Assembly: GCF_000012725.1 (NCBI RefSeq)
Contig: NC_007406.1
Coordinates: 772,001-836,000 of the forward strand
DNA: 64,000 nucleotides
From: Nitrobacter winogradskyi Nb-255
GTDB lineage: Bacteria > Pseudomonadota > Alphaproteobacteria > Rhizobiales > Xanthobacteraceae
Reading direction: 5' to 3'
Shown: piece by piece, positions 8,447-17,067 of the stretch
Layout: the number at the start of each line of letters is the position of its first letter
Position numbering within the stretch: the first letter of the stretch is position 1
Position numbers and translations under genes: made by a program
Notes under the pieces: model-generated
The model's input: the letters and a program-made list of their open reading frames with translations, nothing else
The model's database searches: none
Told to the model about the DNA's origin: nothing

Positions 8447-10804
8447 ATGACCAAGAAGCTTGAGGTGCAGCTTTATTCGTCGATTTCTCATCTGGCTTTG
8501 TCAGCCGGACTTGCGGTGTCGCTGGCCGCGATCGCTCAGCCGGCGTCGGCGCAATCATCTCAAACATCGAGCGCTATTGCCCTTGATACCATCAACGTCC
8601 AAGGGGAGGGCGGGGCCCCGAGCAGCGGTGAAGGCGCATACAATGTTACGATGGCCTCTTCACCGCGGCAGACCGCGCCGTTGCTCGATACGCCGCAAAC
8701 CGTGACGGTCGTGCCGCAGGCGGTTATTCGCCAGACCGGCGCACGCAACCTCACCGAAGTGTTGCGCACCACGCCTGGCATTTCCTTCGAAGGCGGCGAG
8801 AACGGTTTCGGCACCTCGAGCAACACCTTCCAAATGCGCGGCTTCGACGCCAGCGGCAGCCTTTTCATCGACAACGTGCGCTCGAACGGCAGCTACACGC
8901 GCGACATATTCAATGTGGACCGCGTCGAGGTGTTCAAGGGGGCCGCGGCGGATAATGGCCGCGGGAATGCCGGCGGCTATATCAACATGGTCACCAAGCT
9001 GCCGTCGCTGCAGAACTTCACTCAGTTCGATACCTTCTCCGGCTTCTCTGAATACGGAAACCAGCCGCAGAAGCGCGGCACCGTCGATCTCAACTACATC
9101 GTCGCGCCCAACACGGCCGTGCGTTTCAACGCCTTGCTGGAACAGAGTGGCATTCCCGGCCGCGATCTGGCCGAAAACAAGGCGTGGGGCGTTGCGCCGT
9201 CGGTCGCCCTGGGTCTCGGCACCGATTTCCGTACGTTCCTGGCTTTCGAGCATCTGTCGAGGCGGGATCGTCCGGATTGGGGTGTGCCGGGGGCGACCGT
9301 TCCAGGTCTCGTAACCTATAATCCAGCAACGATGGGTGTTCGCCGCAACGCGTTCTACGGCCTGCGCTCGGACTTCGACAATGTGGACGCCGACCGCGTG
9401 CTCGGTCGTTTCGAATACGACATCACCCGGCGCATCACGATCAGCAACCAGACGGTCTGGGCGCAGGTCGACCGCACGACGCGCTTTACCCAGCCGACCG
9501 GATTCACTGCGCCGGCCACCGCCGCGACCAGCACGACTTTCTACGGCAGGCGCAACCAGACGGTCAGCAACATCACCAACATGACCATCGATGTGGACAC
9601 CGGTCCTTTCAATCATAAGATCGCGACGGGCCTCGAGTTCAACCATGAAACGTCCGACGCCAATCGGTTCGGTTCGATCAGCTCGACGACCAATCCGGCG
9701 CTGCTTGCCAACCTGTTCGATCCGAATCCGGATCGTGCCGGACCTGCGCCTTTCAACCCGACGGAAAACAACCGCGCCAGCGTATCCACCGCCGCAGCTT
9801 ACTTCTACGACACCATCAAGCTCTCCGAGCAGTGGCAGATCACCGGCGGCTTGCGCGCTGAACACTACAAGGTCGATATCAACAGCCGCACCGTCGCCGG
9901 CGCGCCGACCGGCCTCGGAAATTTCAACGACACCCGAACCACGCTGAACGGTAAGGTCGGCCTGGTCTACAAGCCGGTGAGGAACGCCAGCATCTATGGT
10001 TCATTCGGCGTTTCGCATCTGCCGCCGGGTTCCTATCTTTCCAACGAGGATATTTCCCGTACGGGCGACAATGCCTTCCCCGGCCTCGTTCAGGGTGCCG
10101 ATCCAGTGCGCTTCCACAACTATGAACTGGGCAGTAAAGTTGACTTCTTCAACAAGCGGTTGATGGTCGCCGCCGCTTTGTTCCGCACGGAGAAAGTCAA
10201 CGCGCCGATCACGGGCATCGACCCATCCATCCCCGGAGATGTCGTGGGGCTGAAGGGTTACGGCAAGCAGATCGTGCAGGGTGTCGAACTGAGCGTGACC
10301 GGGGCCCTCACCGAAAACTGGAACGTGTTCGGCGGCGCCGCTTTCATGGATAGCAGACGCGAGCACAGCGCTTATCTTGACCTCGTTCGCCGCACCGCGA
10401 ATCCAGGCGATTTCACCGCAAATGCGGGCAACGGTCCGTGGACCTCGACCAACGGCGACGCGCTGGCTTTCACGCCGCGCGCTACCGCCAATCTGTGGAC
10501 CACCTATCATGTTCCTGCGACCAACCTCACGATCGGCGGTGGTATCCGGTATGTGGGCACGTCCTATCTGGGCCGGCCGGACACTGCGAGCCGGATCATA
10601 CCCAATGGCAGGTTCGGCCAATTGCCGGCTTATACCGTGGTCGATTTGATGGCGTCGTATGAACTCCACAAGGATGTCATCGTTCGGTTCAACATCGATA
10701 ATGTGGCGGACAACCGGTACGCGATGTCGACCAACTGGTCCGGCGTCCGTGCCCTGCTTGGACCGTCGCGTAATTACCGCGTGAGCACCAGCTTCAGGTT
10801 CTGA
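8447..10804 (+). CDS. TonB-dependent catecholate-type siderophore receptor
   Basis: 785 residues: signal peptide ending near AQPASAQ, plug domain (LDTPQTVTVVPQAVIRQTGARNLTEVL... FQMRGFDASGS... VEVFKGAAADNGRG) and a 22-strand barrel ending in the aromatic C-terminus RVSTSFRF. The TonB box region is probably LDTINVQG near residue 46. The plug most resembles Fiu/CirA-type catecholate receptors. It imports ferric siderophore across the outer membrane using TonB-ExbBD, encoded 5 kb downstream. The Irr-like box upstream and the intrinsic terminator downstream suggest a monocistronic, iron-regulated unit; the PKHD hydroxylase that follows commonly accompanies this receptor type (PiuA-PiuC pairing). 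Confidence 0.9.
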   Translation: MTKKLEVQLYSSISHLALSAGLAVSLAAIAQPASAQSSQTSSAIALDTINVQGEGGAPSSGEGAYNVTMASSPRQTAPLLDTPQTVTVVPQAVIRQTGARNLTEVLRTTPGISFEGGENGFGTSSNTFQMRGFDASGSLFIDNVRSNGSYTRDIFNVDRVEVFKGAAADNGRGNAGGYINMVTKLPSLQNFTQFDTFSGFSEYGNQPQKRGTVDLNYIVAPNTAVRFNALLEQSGIPGRDLAENKAWGVAPSVALGLGTDFRTFLAFEHLSRRDRPDWGVPGATVPGLVTYNPATMGVRRNAFYGLRSDFDNVDADRVLGRFEYDITRRITISNQTVWAQVDRTTRFTQPTGFTAPATAATSTTFYGRRNQTVSNITNMTIDVDTGPFNHKIATGLEFNHETSDANRFGSISSTTNPALLANLFDPNPDRAGPAPFNPTENNRASVSTAAAYFYDTIKLSEQWQITGGLRAEHYKVDINSRTVAGAPTGLGNFNDTRTTLNGKVGLVYKPVRNASIYGSFGVSHLPPGSYLSNEDISRTGDNAFPGLVQGADPVRFHNYELGSKVDFFNKRLMVAAALFRTEKVNAPITGIDPSIPGDVVGLKGYGKQIVQGVELSVTGALTENWNVFGGAAFMDSRREHSAYLDLVRRTANPGDFTANAGNGPWTSTNGDALAFTPRATANLWTTYHVPATNLTIGGGIRYVGTSYLGRPDTASRIIPNGRFGQLPAYTVVDLMASYELHKDVIVRFNIDNVADNRYAMSTNWSGVRALLGPSRNYRVSTSFRF

Positions 10805-10833
10805 TGGGCTGGGCCCGACGGATAAATTCCCTG

Positions 10834-10870
10834 AACACTCCGGCGTCGTCGCGCCGGGGTGTTTTTCTTT
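10834..10870 (+). terminator. Intrinsic terminator of the TonB receptor gene
   Basis: Arms ACACTCCGGCG and CGCCGGGGTGT (one mismatch) around a TCGTCG loop, followed by TTTTTCTTT; starts 30 bp after the receptor stop codon. Confidence 0.85.
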
Positions 10871-10994
10871 GCGCGAGCCAACGATCGTGCCGCCCGTTGC
10901 GAGAGGCTCCAAGCTTACATGGTCTCGGCCGGCGCTATGGTAAGGACGCAATGCGGGACTACTTCGCTGCTGATTCAACCAGAAGCGATAATGT

Positions 10995-11117
10995 TCTAGA
11001 TCACGTTCATGGTTTCGGATCGAATCGATCCAAAACCATGAACGTGATCGATTCTAATATTTTGAGACGCGGGATGCGGGCGGAAAACCGCTACACATTT
11101 TTCCTCATCCCGCTTGA
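10995..11117 (-). repeat. Dispersed repeat family B with a 51-bp palindrome
   Basis: Positions 10999-11049 are a near-perfect palindrome: 17-bp arms GATCACGTTCATGGTTT / reverse complement, then inner arms GGATCGA / TCGATCC. Beyond it runs the family B body (ATTTTGAGACGCGGGATGCG, GCGGAAAACCGC, CATCCCGCTTGAG) in the reverse orientation to the copy at 41546. Together with the terminator this fills the gap to 11182; no gene is seen there. Confidence 0.75.
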
Positions 11118-11182
11118 GTGCTTTTCAGCTTCAATCAGAAGGGTAAGACGGGGGCGAGGCTGCCGCGAAAAGGATACAGGCG

Positions 11183-11863
11183 ATGATCCAGGTTATTTCG
11201 GACGTGCTGACTCCGGACGAGCTGAAACGTTTCCGCGAGTTGCTCGGGCAGGCGCAATGGCAGGACGGCCGCGCCACCGCGGGCCATGTCGCGGTCCGCG
11301 CCAAGGCCAATGAGCAGTTGTCGCACGAGGATTCGCTGGGGCAGCAGTTGTCCGAGTTTCTGCTGGAGCGCCTCGGCAAGATCAGCCATTTTATCGCCGC
11401 GGCGCTGCCGCTGAAGGTACTGCCGCCACGTTTCAACCGCTACACCGGCGGCGGCAGCTACGGTGATCACATCGACAACGCGATCTTTTCCGTGCCGGGC
11501 GCCGGCGTGCGTATCCGCGGTGACCTTTCCGCCACGTTGTTCCTCAGCGAACCCGGCGATTATGACGGCGGTGAACTGATTATCCAGGGCGAGTTCGCCC
11601 GGCACCAGTTCAAGCTGCCCGCGGGACAGATGATCCTCTATCCTGCCAGCACCTTTCATCAGGTTACTCCGGTCACCCGGGGCGCGCGGCTCGCGGCGTT
11701 CTTCTGGACGCAGAGCCTGGTGCGCGAACACTCGCGCCGCGCGCTGCTGTTCGAACTCGACAATACCATTCAGGCGCTGGCGCAGGACAATCCCGAGCAG
11801 CCGGCGGTCGCCCGCCTGACGGGGCTCTATCACAACCTGTTGCGCGAATGGAGCGAGACCTGA
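11183..11863 (+). CDS. PKHD-type Fe(II)/2-oxoglutarate dioxygenase (PiuC/YbiX family)
   Basis: 226 residues. Iron ligands are H-I-D in YGDHIDNAIF and the distal His in STFHQVTPV; the 2-oxoglutarate-binding Arg follows in TRGARLAAFFW. Length and motifs match PiuC/YbiX hydroxylases, which are linked to TonB-dependent receptors in many proteobacteria; their physiological substrate is not firmly established. Its position after the siderophore receptor fits. The start ATG 11183 follows AAAAGGATACAGGCG. The last base of its stop codon is the first base of a family A repeat (11863-12062). Confidence 0.9.
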   Translation: MIQVISDVLTPDELKRFRELLGQAQWQDGRATAGHVAVRAKANEQLSHEDSLGQQLSEFLLERLGKISHFIAAALPLKVLPPRFNRYTGGGSYGDHIDNAIFSVPGAGVRIRGDLSATLFLSEPGDYDGGELIIQGEFARHQFKLPAGQMILYPASTFHQVTPVTRGARLAAFFWTQSLVREHSRRALLFELDNTIQALAQDNPEQPAVARLTGLYHNLLREWSET

Positions 11864-12062
11864 GCATTTTCCGGCGAAGTGGATACCAGTTCGCCGCAAG
11901 AAAATGTGAGCAGAGAATAATTTCCAGAGCATGGCCGATTCAACCTGAAGGGATCATGCTCTGGAGCCTCTCCGCTTCCGGTCAAATCAGAAGCGGGCTC
12001 TATGATTTTGATTTGACGCGCTTTCTTCACGCAAACCGGTATCCACTTCGTTCGAAAACGCT
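11863..12062. mobile_element. Full-length family A repeat (MITE-like, 200 bp)
   Basis: The most complete copy of repeat family A. The left end AGCATTTTCCGGCGAAGTGG and the right end ...CCACTTCGTTCGAAAACGCT are inverted repeats of about 40 bp. Between them lie two smaller hairpins (GAGCATGGCC/... and CGCTTC...GAAGCG). No coding capacity. It begins in the TGA of the dioxygenase gene and ends 11 bp before the FMN-dependent oxidase gene. Confidence 0.8.
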
Positions 12063-12073
12063 ATAACACCACG

Positions 12074-13183
12074 ATGACCACGCCGCTTGCCAAGCTCACG
12101 CAGATTCCGCCGACGGTCGCGGCGGTTGCCGACTACGAGGTGCTGGCGCGTGAGCGTGTGTCGCCTGGAGCCTGGGCCTATCTCGACGGCGGCGCGGCGG
12201 ACGAGGTGACCGCGCGGGAAAATCGCGCGGCGTTCGCTCGTCTGCACTTGCGCACACGGGTTTTGCGCGATCTCTCCAGCGGAAACACGGCTTGCGAGTT
12301 GTTTGGCACGCGGCTGCGTGCGCCGATCCTGCTCGCACCTGTCGCCTACCAGAAGCTCGCATATCCGGATGGCGAACTCGCCACCGTGCTCGGCGCTTCG
12401 GCGATGCGGATGGCGATGGTGGTCAGCACGCAGGCGAGCGTCGCTCTGGAGGAGATCGCGCGGGAAGCGCAGACGCCGCTGTGGTTTCAACTCTACATCC
12501 AGCACGACCGCGACTTCACGCTTCGTCTCGTGCGCCGCGCGGAATCCGCCGGCATTCGCGCGCTGGTGGTGAGCGTCGATGCGCCGATCAGCGGCCTGCG
12601 TAACCGCGAGCAGCGCATGGGCTTCGCTTTTCCGGGCGGCATCGAGCCGGTCAATCTGCGCGGCCTGACGCCCTCGCCGCGAGCCGCCGGCGAGACGCTG
12701 TTCGATAGTCCGCTGATAACCAGGGCCGCGACCTGGCGCGACATCGAGAATCTGCGCGAAGCGACCAAGCTACCGCTGGTGCTCAAGGGCATCATGACGG
12801 CGGAGGACGCCGAGCAGGCTCTTGCGGCCGGCGTCGATGGTCTCATCGTCTCCAACCACGGAGGGCGGGTGCTTGATGGTCAACCCGCGACCATCGAGGT
12901 GCTTCCGGAGATCGCGGCCGCCGTATCCGGCCGCGTACCGATCCTGCTCGACGGCGGGATCCGGCGCGGCGGCGATGTCTTCAAGGCGCTGGCGCTCGGC
13001 GCCAGTGCGGTGCTGGTCGGCCGTGCCTTCGTTCATGGGTTGGCCGCGGCGGGCGCGGTAGGCGTTGCCCATGTGCTGCGCATCCTGCATGCCGAGTTGG
13101 AAGCGACCATGGTGCTCACCGGCTGCCGGGATATCCGTGCGATTTCTCCGGCGTCAATCCGGCAAGCAGGACTGCGTACGTAG
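12074..13183 (+). CDS. FMN-dependent alpha-hydroxyacid oxidase/dehydrogenase
   Basis: 369 residues with the fold and signatures of lactate/glycolate/mandelate oxidising flavoproteins: AWAYLDGGAADEVTARENR, ILLAPVAYQKLA, LWFQLYIQHDRDF, VLKGIMTAEDAEQA (FMN-contacting Lys) and the active-site VSNHGGRVLDGQPATIEVL with the catalytic His, followed by ILLDGGIRRGGDVFKALALG and GRAFVHGLAAAG for FMN phosphate binding. The substrate (L-lactate, glycolate or another 2-hydroxyacid) cannot be read from the sequence. Its place between iron-uptake genes may be fortuitous; a family A repeat separates it from the upstream gene. Confidence 0.88.
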   Translation: MTTPLAKLTQIPPTVAAVADYEVLARERVSPGAWAYLDGGAADEVTARENRAAFARLHLRTRVLRDLSSGNTACELFGTRLRAPILLAPVAYQKLAYPDGELATVLGASAMRMAMVVSTQASVALEEIAREAQTPLWFQLYIQHDRDFTLRLVRRAESAGIRALVVSVDAPISGLRNREQRMGFAFPGGIEPVNLRGLTPSPRAAGETLFDSPLITRAATWRDIENLREATKLPLVLKGIMTAEDAEQALAAGVDGLIVSNHGGRVLDGQPATIEVLPEIAAAVSGRVPILLDGGIRRGGDVFKALALGASAVLVGRAFVHGLAAAGAVGVAHVLRILHAELEATMVLTGCRDIRAISPASIRQAGLRT

Positions 13184-13785
13184 TGGGTTGGTTCAAAAGT
13201 TCGCTTTCATTTTCAGCGCGTCCTCCGAACGAACGTCTCACACCCGATGGATCATCTGGATAATCGCTCAGTTCCGATCGCTATAACGATCGTGCCGGCG
13301 AGGGCACGCAACAATCTAGAAGGATTCTTAAGTGCTCAACGTAGCGAAATGCCGCCGTATTGGATATTGGAGAGGGACTAAAGCAGTAAGAGGTGTCCTT
13401 ATCATTTCTGTCTCCTGAGGACGATCGGTAGATTCGTCACGGCTTTATCCTTTGTTGCTCTCGCTTCTCATCGAAAGTAACCGGTTGGTGGTTCGAGGAT
13501 CATCGACTGTCGGGCGTGGGCTTGGATCGGATGATTGCCGCTATAACGACCAGGGACAATGGAGTGCGGCCGCCAATAATATGAGCGGGCTGTTTCAGCC
13601 GATTTGAGCGGGGACTGTCGCTTACTCAGACAAACCACTTTCGAGGCTTTCATATTGCGCGGTATGGAGTGACTCTTCTTCGAATGCCTTCATCCTTGAG
13701 CGGCTATTGAAAAGCTCCCGGCTGCGCTGCCAAGAAATGCCGTGTGGTTTCTGCTCGACCTTTGGGCAGCTGTTTAAGGGGCGAA
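13184..13785. other. Long leader region upstream of exbB
   Basis: About 600 bp with stops in all frames. It carries the Irr-box candidate at 13315-13331 and no identifiable small gene; in particular I found no HemP/HmuP-type protein, which often lies at this position in relatives. Confidence 0.5.
13315..13331. promoter_or_regulatory. Candidate Irr box (iron control element) upstream of exbBD-tonB
   Basis: TCTAGAAGGATTCTTAA matches the ICE consensus at 14 of 17 positions and contains the palindromic core AGAAggaTTCT. It lies 455 bp upstream of exbB, so the operon would need a long leader or a second, closer promoter. Confidence 0.45.
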
Positions 13786-14988
13786 ATGATAGCGCTGGCA
13801 AGCCAACAGATATCCGGAACAAAGAGCATGATTGTGAGACTTGCGAAGGCGACGATCCATCTGACGTTTGCAGCGTTATTGGCTGTCCTCGTTCCATCGG
13901 CTACGGTTTTTGCCCAGCACCGGGCGTCGTCCCCGTCGACGACATCGTCCGGGGGGGGGGCGGCGGCAACTCCTTCTGCTTCTTCGGTGAACGGCTCTGC
14001 GGGGGCGGCTTCGGCTGCGTCTGCATCGCCGGGGCCGGCGAGTTCTGCTCCGTCGGCCACTGACGGGTCGGCTGGGGCTGCGTCATCGCAGCCGTCGGCG
14101 TCGACGTCTCCCGAGGGGGCGTCTGATGCGTCGTCCGGGGAGGGGTCTGCTTCATCTGATGCGTCTGCGGGTGCATCGTCGGACGCGGCCGCGCCGTCGG
14201 ATCAATCCGCCGCGCCGGATTCCGCCGCGCCGTCGCCTGCGCCGGAGGGCTCGTCGTCGACGCTTCCGCAGGACCTGTCGCCGTGGGGCATGTTCATGCA
14301 GGCGGACATCGTCGTGAAAGCGGTAATGATCGGTTTGGCGTTCGCATCATTGGTAACGTGGACGGTCTGGCTGGCCAAGGGGATCGAGCTCGCGGCGTCG
14401 CGGCGGCGGGCGCAGAGCTGCGTGCGCAAGCTGGAGCGCGCCGACAGCCTCGATGCCGCGCGCTCCGAGATCGCCGAGGGCTGGACCTGTGAGGGCACAG
14501 TGGCGGATCTGATGGGGGCGGCGGAGCGCGAGCTGCAGCGCTCGGGCGATCTGTCGTCCGAGGGCATCAAGGAGCGGCTGGCGATCGCGCTGTCGCGCAT
14601 CGAGGCCAAGGCGGGGCGCGACATCGCCCGCGGCACCGGCCTGCTGGCGACCATCGGGGCGACCGCGCCGTTCGTCGGCCTGTTCGGCACGGTGTGGGGC
14701 ATCATGAACGCCTTCATCGGCATCTCGCAGACCAAGACCACCAACCTCGCGGTGGTGGCGCCGGGCATTGCCGAGGCGCTGCTTGCGACCGCGCTCGGGC
14801 TTGTCGCCGCGATCCCGGCGGTGATCATCTACAACGTGTTCGCTCGCGCGCTTTCGAGCTACCGGGCGCTGCTGTCGGACGCCTCCGGCGAGATCATTCA
14901 GCACATCTCGCGCGATCTGGAGCGGCAGGAGCGGGGGCTCGGCCCGTCCGTGGTGGCGCTGTCGCGCGGCCGCGCTGCGGCTGAGTGA
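13786..14988 (+). CDS. exbB: ExbB, proton channel subunit of the TonB system, with long Ser/Ala-rich periplasmic segment
   Basis: 400 residues from ATG 13786 (AAGGGGCGAA upstream); ATG 13828 is the alternative. A signal-peptide-like helix (HLTFAALLAVLVPSATVFA) is followed by about 115 residues almost entirely of Ser, Ala, Gly, Pro and Asp, then the ExbB core: MFMQADIVVKAVMIGLAFAS, the long cytoplasmic loop, and GTGLLATIGATAPFVGLFGTVWGIMN plus EALLATALGLVAAIPAVIIYN. The core is standard; the extended N-terminus is typical of rhizobial ExbB but very low in complexity here. The linker includes a run of ten G bases at 13951-13960. It is co-transcribed with exbD (7 bp apart) and tonB. Confidence 0.92.
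   Translation: MIALASQQISGTKSMIVRLAKATIHLTFAALLAVLVPSATVFAQHRASSPSTTSSGGGAAATPSASSVNGSAGAASAASASPGPASSAPSATDGSAGAASSQPSASTSPEGASDASSGEGSASSDASAGASSDAAAPSDQSAAPDSAAPSPAPEGSSSTLPQDLSPWGMFMQADIVVKAVMIGLAFASLVTWTVWLAKGIELAASRRRAQSCVRKLERADSLDAARSEIAEGWTCEGTVADLMGAAERELQRSGDLSSEGIKERLAIALSRIEAKAGRDIARGTGLLATIGATAPFVGLFGTVWGIMNAFIGISQTKTTNLAVVAPGIAEALLATALGLVAAIPAVIIYNVFARALSSYRALLSDASGEIIQHISRDLERQERGLGPSVVALSRGRAAAE
13951..13960 (+). repeat. Poly-G tract (G10) inside exbB
   Basis: A run of ten G residues in the low-complexity linker, read as Gly-Gly-Gly-Ala in the intact frame. Slippage by one base would truncate ExbB before its membrane core. Confidence 0.85.
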
Positions 14989-14994
14989 TGCGCC

Positions 14995-15465
14995 ATGGGG
15001 GTATCGCTGAAGAACCCGCAGGATGGCGGCATCGACGAGCTGAGCGAGATCAACGTCACGCCGTTCATCGACGTGATGCTGGTGCTTTTGATCATCTTCA
15101 TGGTGGCGGCGCCGCTGTCGACGGTGGATGTCGCGGTCGACCTGCCGGTGTCGAACGCGCAGCCGCAACCGCGTCCCGACAAGCCGGTGTTCCTGACGGT
15201 GAAGCAGGACCTGACGCTGGCGCTCGGCAATGACGACGTGCCGCGCAACACGCTGCAGGCGACGCTGGACCAGCAGACCGAGAATGACCGCGAGCAGCGG
15301 GTGTTCCTGCGCGCCGACGGGACGGTGGCCTATACCGAGCTGATGAAGGTGATGAACCTGCTGCGCGAGGCCGGCTATCTCAAGATCGCGCTGGTGGGGC
15401 TTGAGGATACCGGGCAGGCGGTGGCGGCGGGCGGAGCCGCGCCGGCGGCGGCGCCTGCGCCATGA
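14995..15465 (+). CDS. exbD: ExbD, TonB-system energy-transducing subunit
   Basis: 156 residues. A short cytoplasmic N-terminus (ELSEINVTPFIDVMLVLLII) leads into one transmembrane helix containing the conserved proton-carrying Asp in PFIDVML, followed by the periplasmic ExbD/TolR domain and an Ala/Pro tail. It follows exbB by 7 bp, and its stop overlaps the tonB start (ATGA at 15462), so the three proteins are probably translationally coupled. It forms the inner-membrane motor that powers the TonB-dependent receptor encoded upstream. Confidence 0.94.
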   Translation: MGVSLKNPQDGGIDELSEINVTPFIDVMLVLLIIFMVAAPLSTVDVAVDLPVSNAQPQPRPDKPVFLTVKQDLTLALGNDDVPRNTLQATLDQQTENDREQRVFLRADGTVAYTELMKVMNLLREAGYLKIALVGLEDTGQAVAAGGAAPAAAPAP

Positions 15466-16265
15466 TGAAAATCGACTGGCGCGACCCGGACGGCCGGGCC
15501 GGCGATGATGTGAACCGGGCGGCGGCGCTGCGCTGGACCGCGGCCGGGCTTGCGGTGGTGGCGCTGCATGCCGGCGGCATCTGGATGGCGCTGCACTGGC
15601 CGGCGGCGGCGGAGGCGCCGGGCGATCCGCCGGCGGCGATCATGATGGAGCTGGCGCCGATGGCTGTCGCGCCCGAGGCGCCGCAGCAGGACGTCGCGCC
15701 GGGGCCGGAGATGGTGGAGGCCGAGGAGCAGGTCGATCCGGACAAGCCGATCGAGGAGAAGCCTGATCCCGAGCCGACGCCTCCGGAGGTGAAGGAGGCC
15801 GAGGTCAAGCTGCCGGAAACGCCGAAGGTGGAGAAGGCGGAGGTTGTGCTGCCGGCCAAGGTCGAGCCGCCGAAGCCGAAGCCGAAGAAGAAAAAGCAGA
15901 AGAAGGCGCCGCGCACCACCGCGCCGCAGAGTTCGCAGGCGCAGCGCGCCGATCGCGCGGCCGCGCCGGCCGAAGGCATGGCGTCGTCGATGTCGCCGGC
16001 GACCTGGCGCGCCGCGCTGATGGCGCATCTCAACCGCCACAAGCGCTTCCCGCCGGGCGCGGGCATGGGCGTGGCCTCGGTCGCGTTCACGATCGACCGC
16101 TCGGGCCGGGTGCTGTCGGCGCGCCTGGTGCGCTCGGCCGGCGATTCCTCGCTCGACGCCGAGGCGGTGTCGCTGCCGCGCCGCGCCAGCCCCGTCCCAG
16201 CCCCTCCCTCCAACGTCGGCGGCGGCTCCATCACACTCGCCGTCCCAATCAGGTTCAACAGATAA
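15462..16265 (+). CDS. tonB: TonB energy transducer
   Basis: 267 residues: a cytoplasmic N-terminus, one membrane helix (RWTAAGLAVVALHAGGIWMAL), a long Pro/Glu/Lys linker (EKPDPEPTPPEVKEAE ... KVEPPKPKPKKKKQKK, the periplasm-spanning rod), and a C-terminal TonB domain (WRAALMAHLNRHKRFPPGA ... VAFTIDRSGRVLSARLVRSAG ... AVPIRFNR). Overlaps exbD by four bases and the following gene by one. It contacts the TonB boxes of outer-membrane receptors and transmits the proton-motive force gathered by ExbBD. Confidence 0.93.
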   Translation: MMKIDWRDPDGRAGDDVNRAAALRWTAAGLAVVALHAGGIWMALHWPAAAEAPGDPPAAIMMELAPMAVAPEAPQQDVAPGPEMVEAEEQVDPDKPIEEKPDPEPTPPEVKEAEVKLPETPKVEKAEVVLPAKVEPPKPKPKKKKQKKAPRTTAPQSSQAQRADRAAAPAEGMASSMSPATWRAALMAHLNRHKRFPPGAGMGVASVAFTIDRSGRVLSARLVRSAGDSSLDAEAVSLPRRASPVPAPPSNVGGGSITLAVPIRFNR

Positions 16266-16825
16266 TGTCAGCCCGCTTTATGAGAACGTGCCTGCTCACC
16301 CTTGCCGCCGCAATCACGACCGTTGCCATGACTGCGGCTCATGCGCAGCAACCGGCCACGCCGGCGGCGTCTACGCTGCCGAACGGGGCCGCCTCGGTGA
16401 GCGAGACCTACGGCGACTGGACGGTGGACTGCCGGCTCGTCGATCGGCGGAAGCAATGTCTGCTGTCGCAGGTGCAGGGCAACAAGGAAACCGGCAGGCG
16501 CGTTTACGCTATCGAACTGACGCCTCCCGCAGGCGGCAAGATCGAGGGTACGATCCTGATGCCGTTCGGGCTCAATCTCGATGCCGGCGCGGTGCTCAAG
16601 CTCGACGACAAGGACCTTGGCAAGGGGCTGCGCTTCTCCACTTGCGTGCCGCAGGGCTGCCTGTTGCCGGTGAGCTTTCCGGCCACGGCCACGGACGCCA
16701 TGCGGAAGGGCACGAAACTCGTGGTCGCTTCCCTCAACCTCTCCAGCAACGAGCCCGTCACCTTCAGCGTCTCGCTGAACGGCTTCGCCGCCGCGCTGGC
16801 GCGGGTGACAGAACTCGCGAAATAA
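16265..16825 (+). CDS. Invasion-associated locus B (IalB) family periplasmic protein
   Basis: 186 residues with a signal peptide ending near TAAHAQQ. The IalB-family core is visible: YGDWTVDCRLVDRRKQCLLSQ, GTILMPFGLNLDAGAVLKLDD, RFSTCVPQGCLLPVSF and LNLSSNEPVTFSVSLNGFAAAL. Four cysteines (CR, QC, TC, GC) probably form two disulfides. The family name comes from Bartonella, but homologues are widespread in free-living rhizobiales, where the role is unknown. The ATG overlaps the tonB stop (TAATG), so it belongs to the exbBD-tonB operon. Confidence 0.85.
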   Translation: MSARFMRTCLLTLAAAITTVAMTAAHAQQPATPAASTLPNGAASVSETYGDWTVDCRLVDRRKQCLLSQVQGNKETGRRVYAIELTPPAGGKIEGTILMPFGLNLDAGAVLKLDDKDLGKGLRFSTCVPQGCLLPVSFPATATDAMRKGTKLVVASLNLSSNEPVTFSVSLNGFAAALARVTELAK

Positions 16826-17067
16826 AACGACTCCTCCCTCATAATTTGGCCCGTCCATCTACGACGGGTAGCCGAATTGCGGCGCGACCGGCCCCCGAGA
16901 CTATCAAGGAACGATCGTTCACAACGCGGTCGGGCTGGGTGCTGGCGTCGCGGTGCGGCCTTCATGGATCGTTTATCGCTGCTGGATGCCTTCATGAATC
17001 GGGCGCGGCGGCGCGCCTCAGTGTTGATCACTGATCGACGCTCCCGCTGTTTTAGAGCATGATGAGT

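Noticed and set aside
10999-11049. Long palindrome taken as the terminator of the TonB receptor
   Set aside because: A better terminator with a T-run lies at 10834-10870, and the palindrome belongs to a dispersed repeat.
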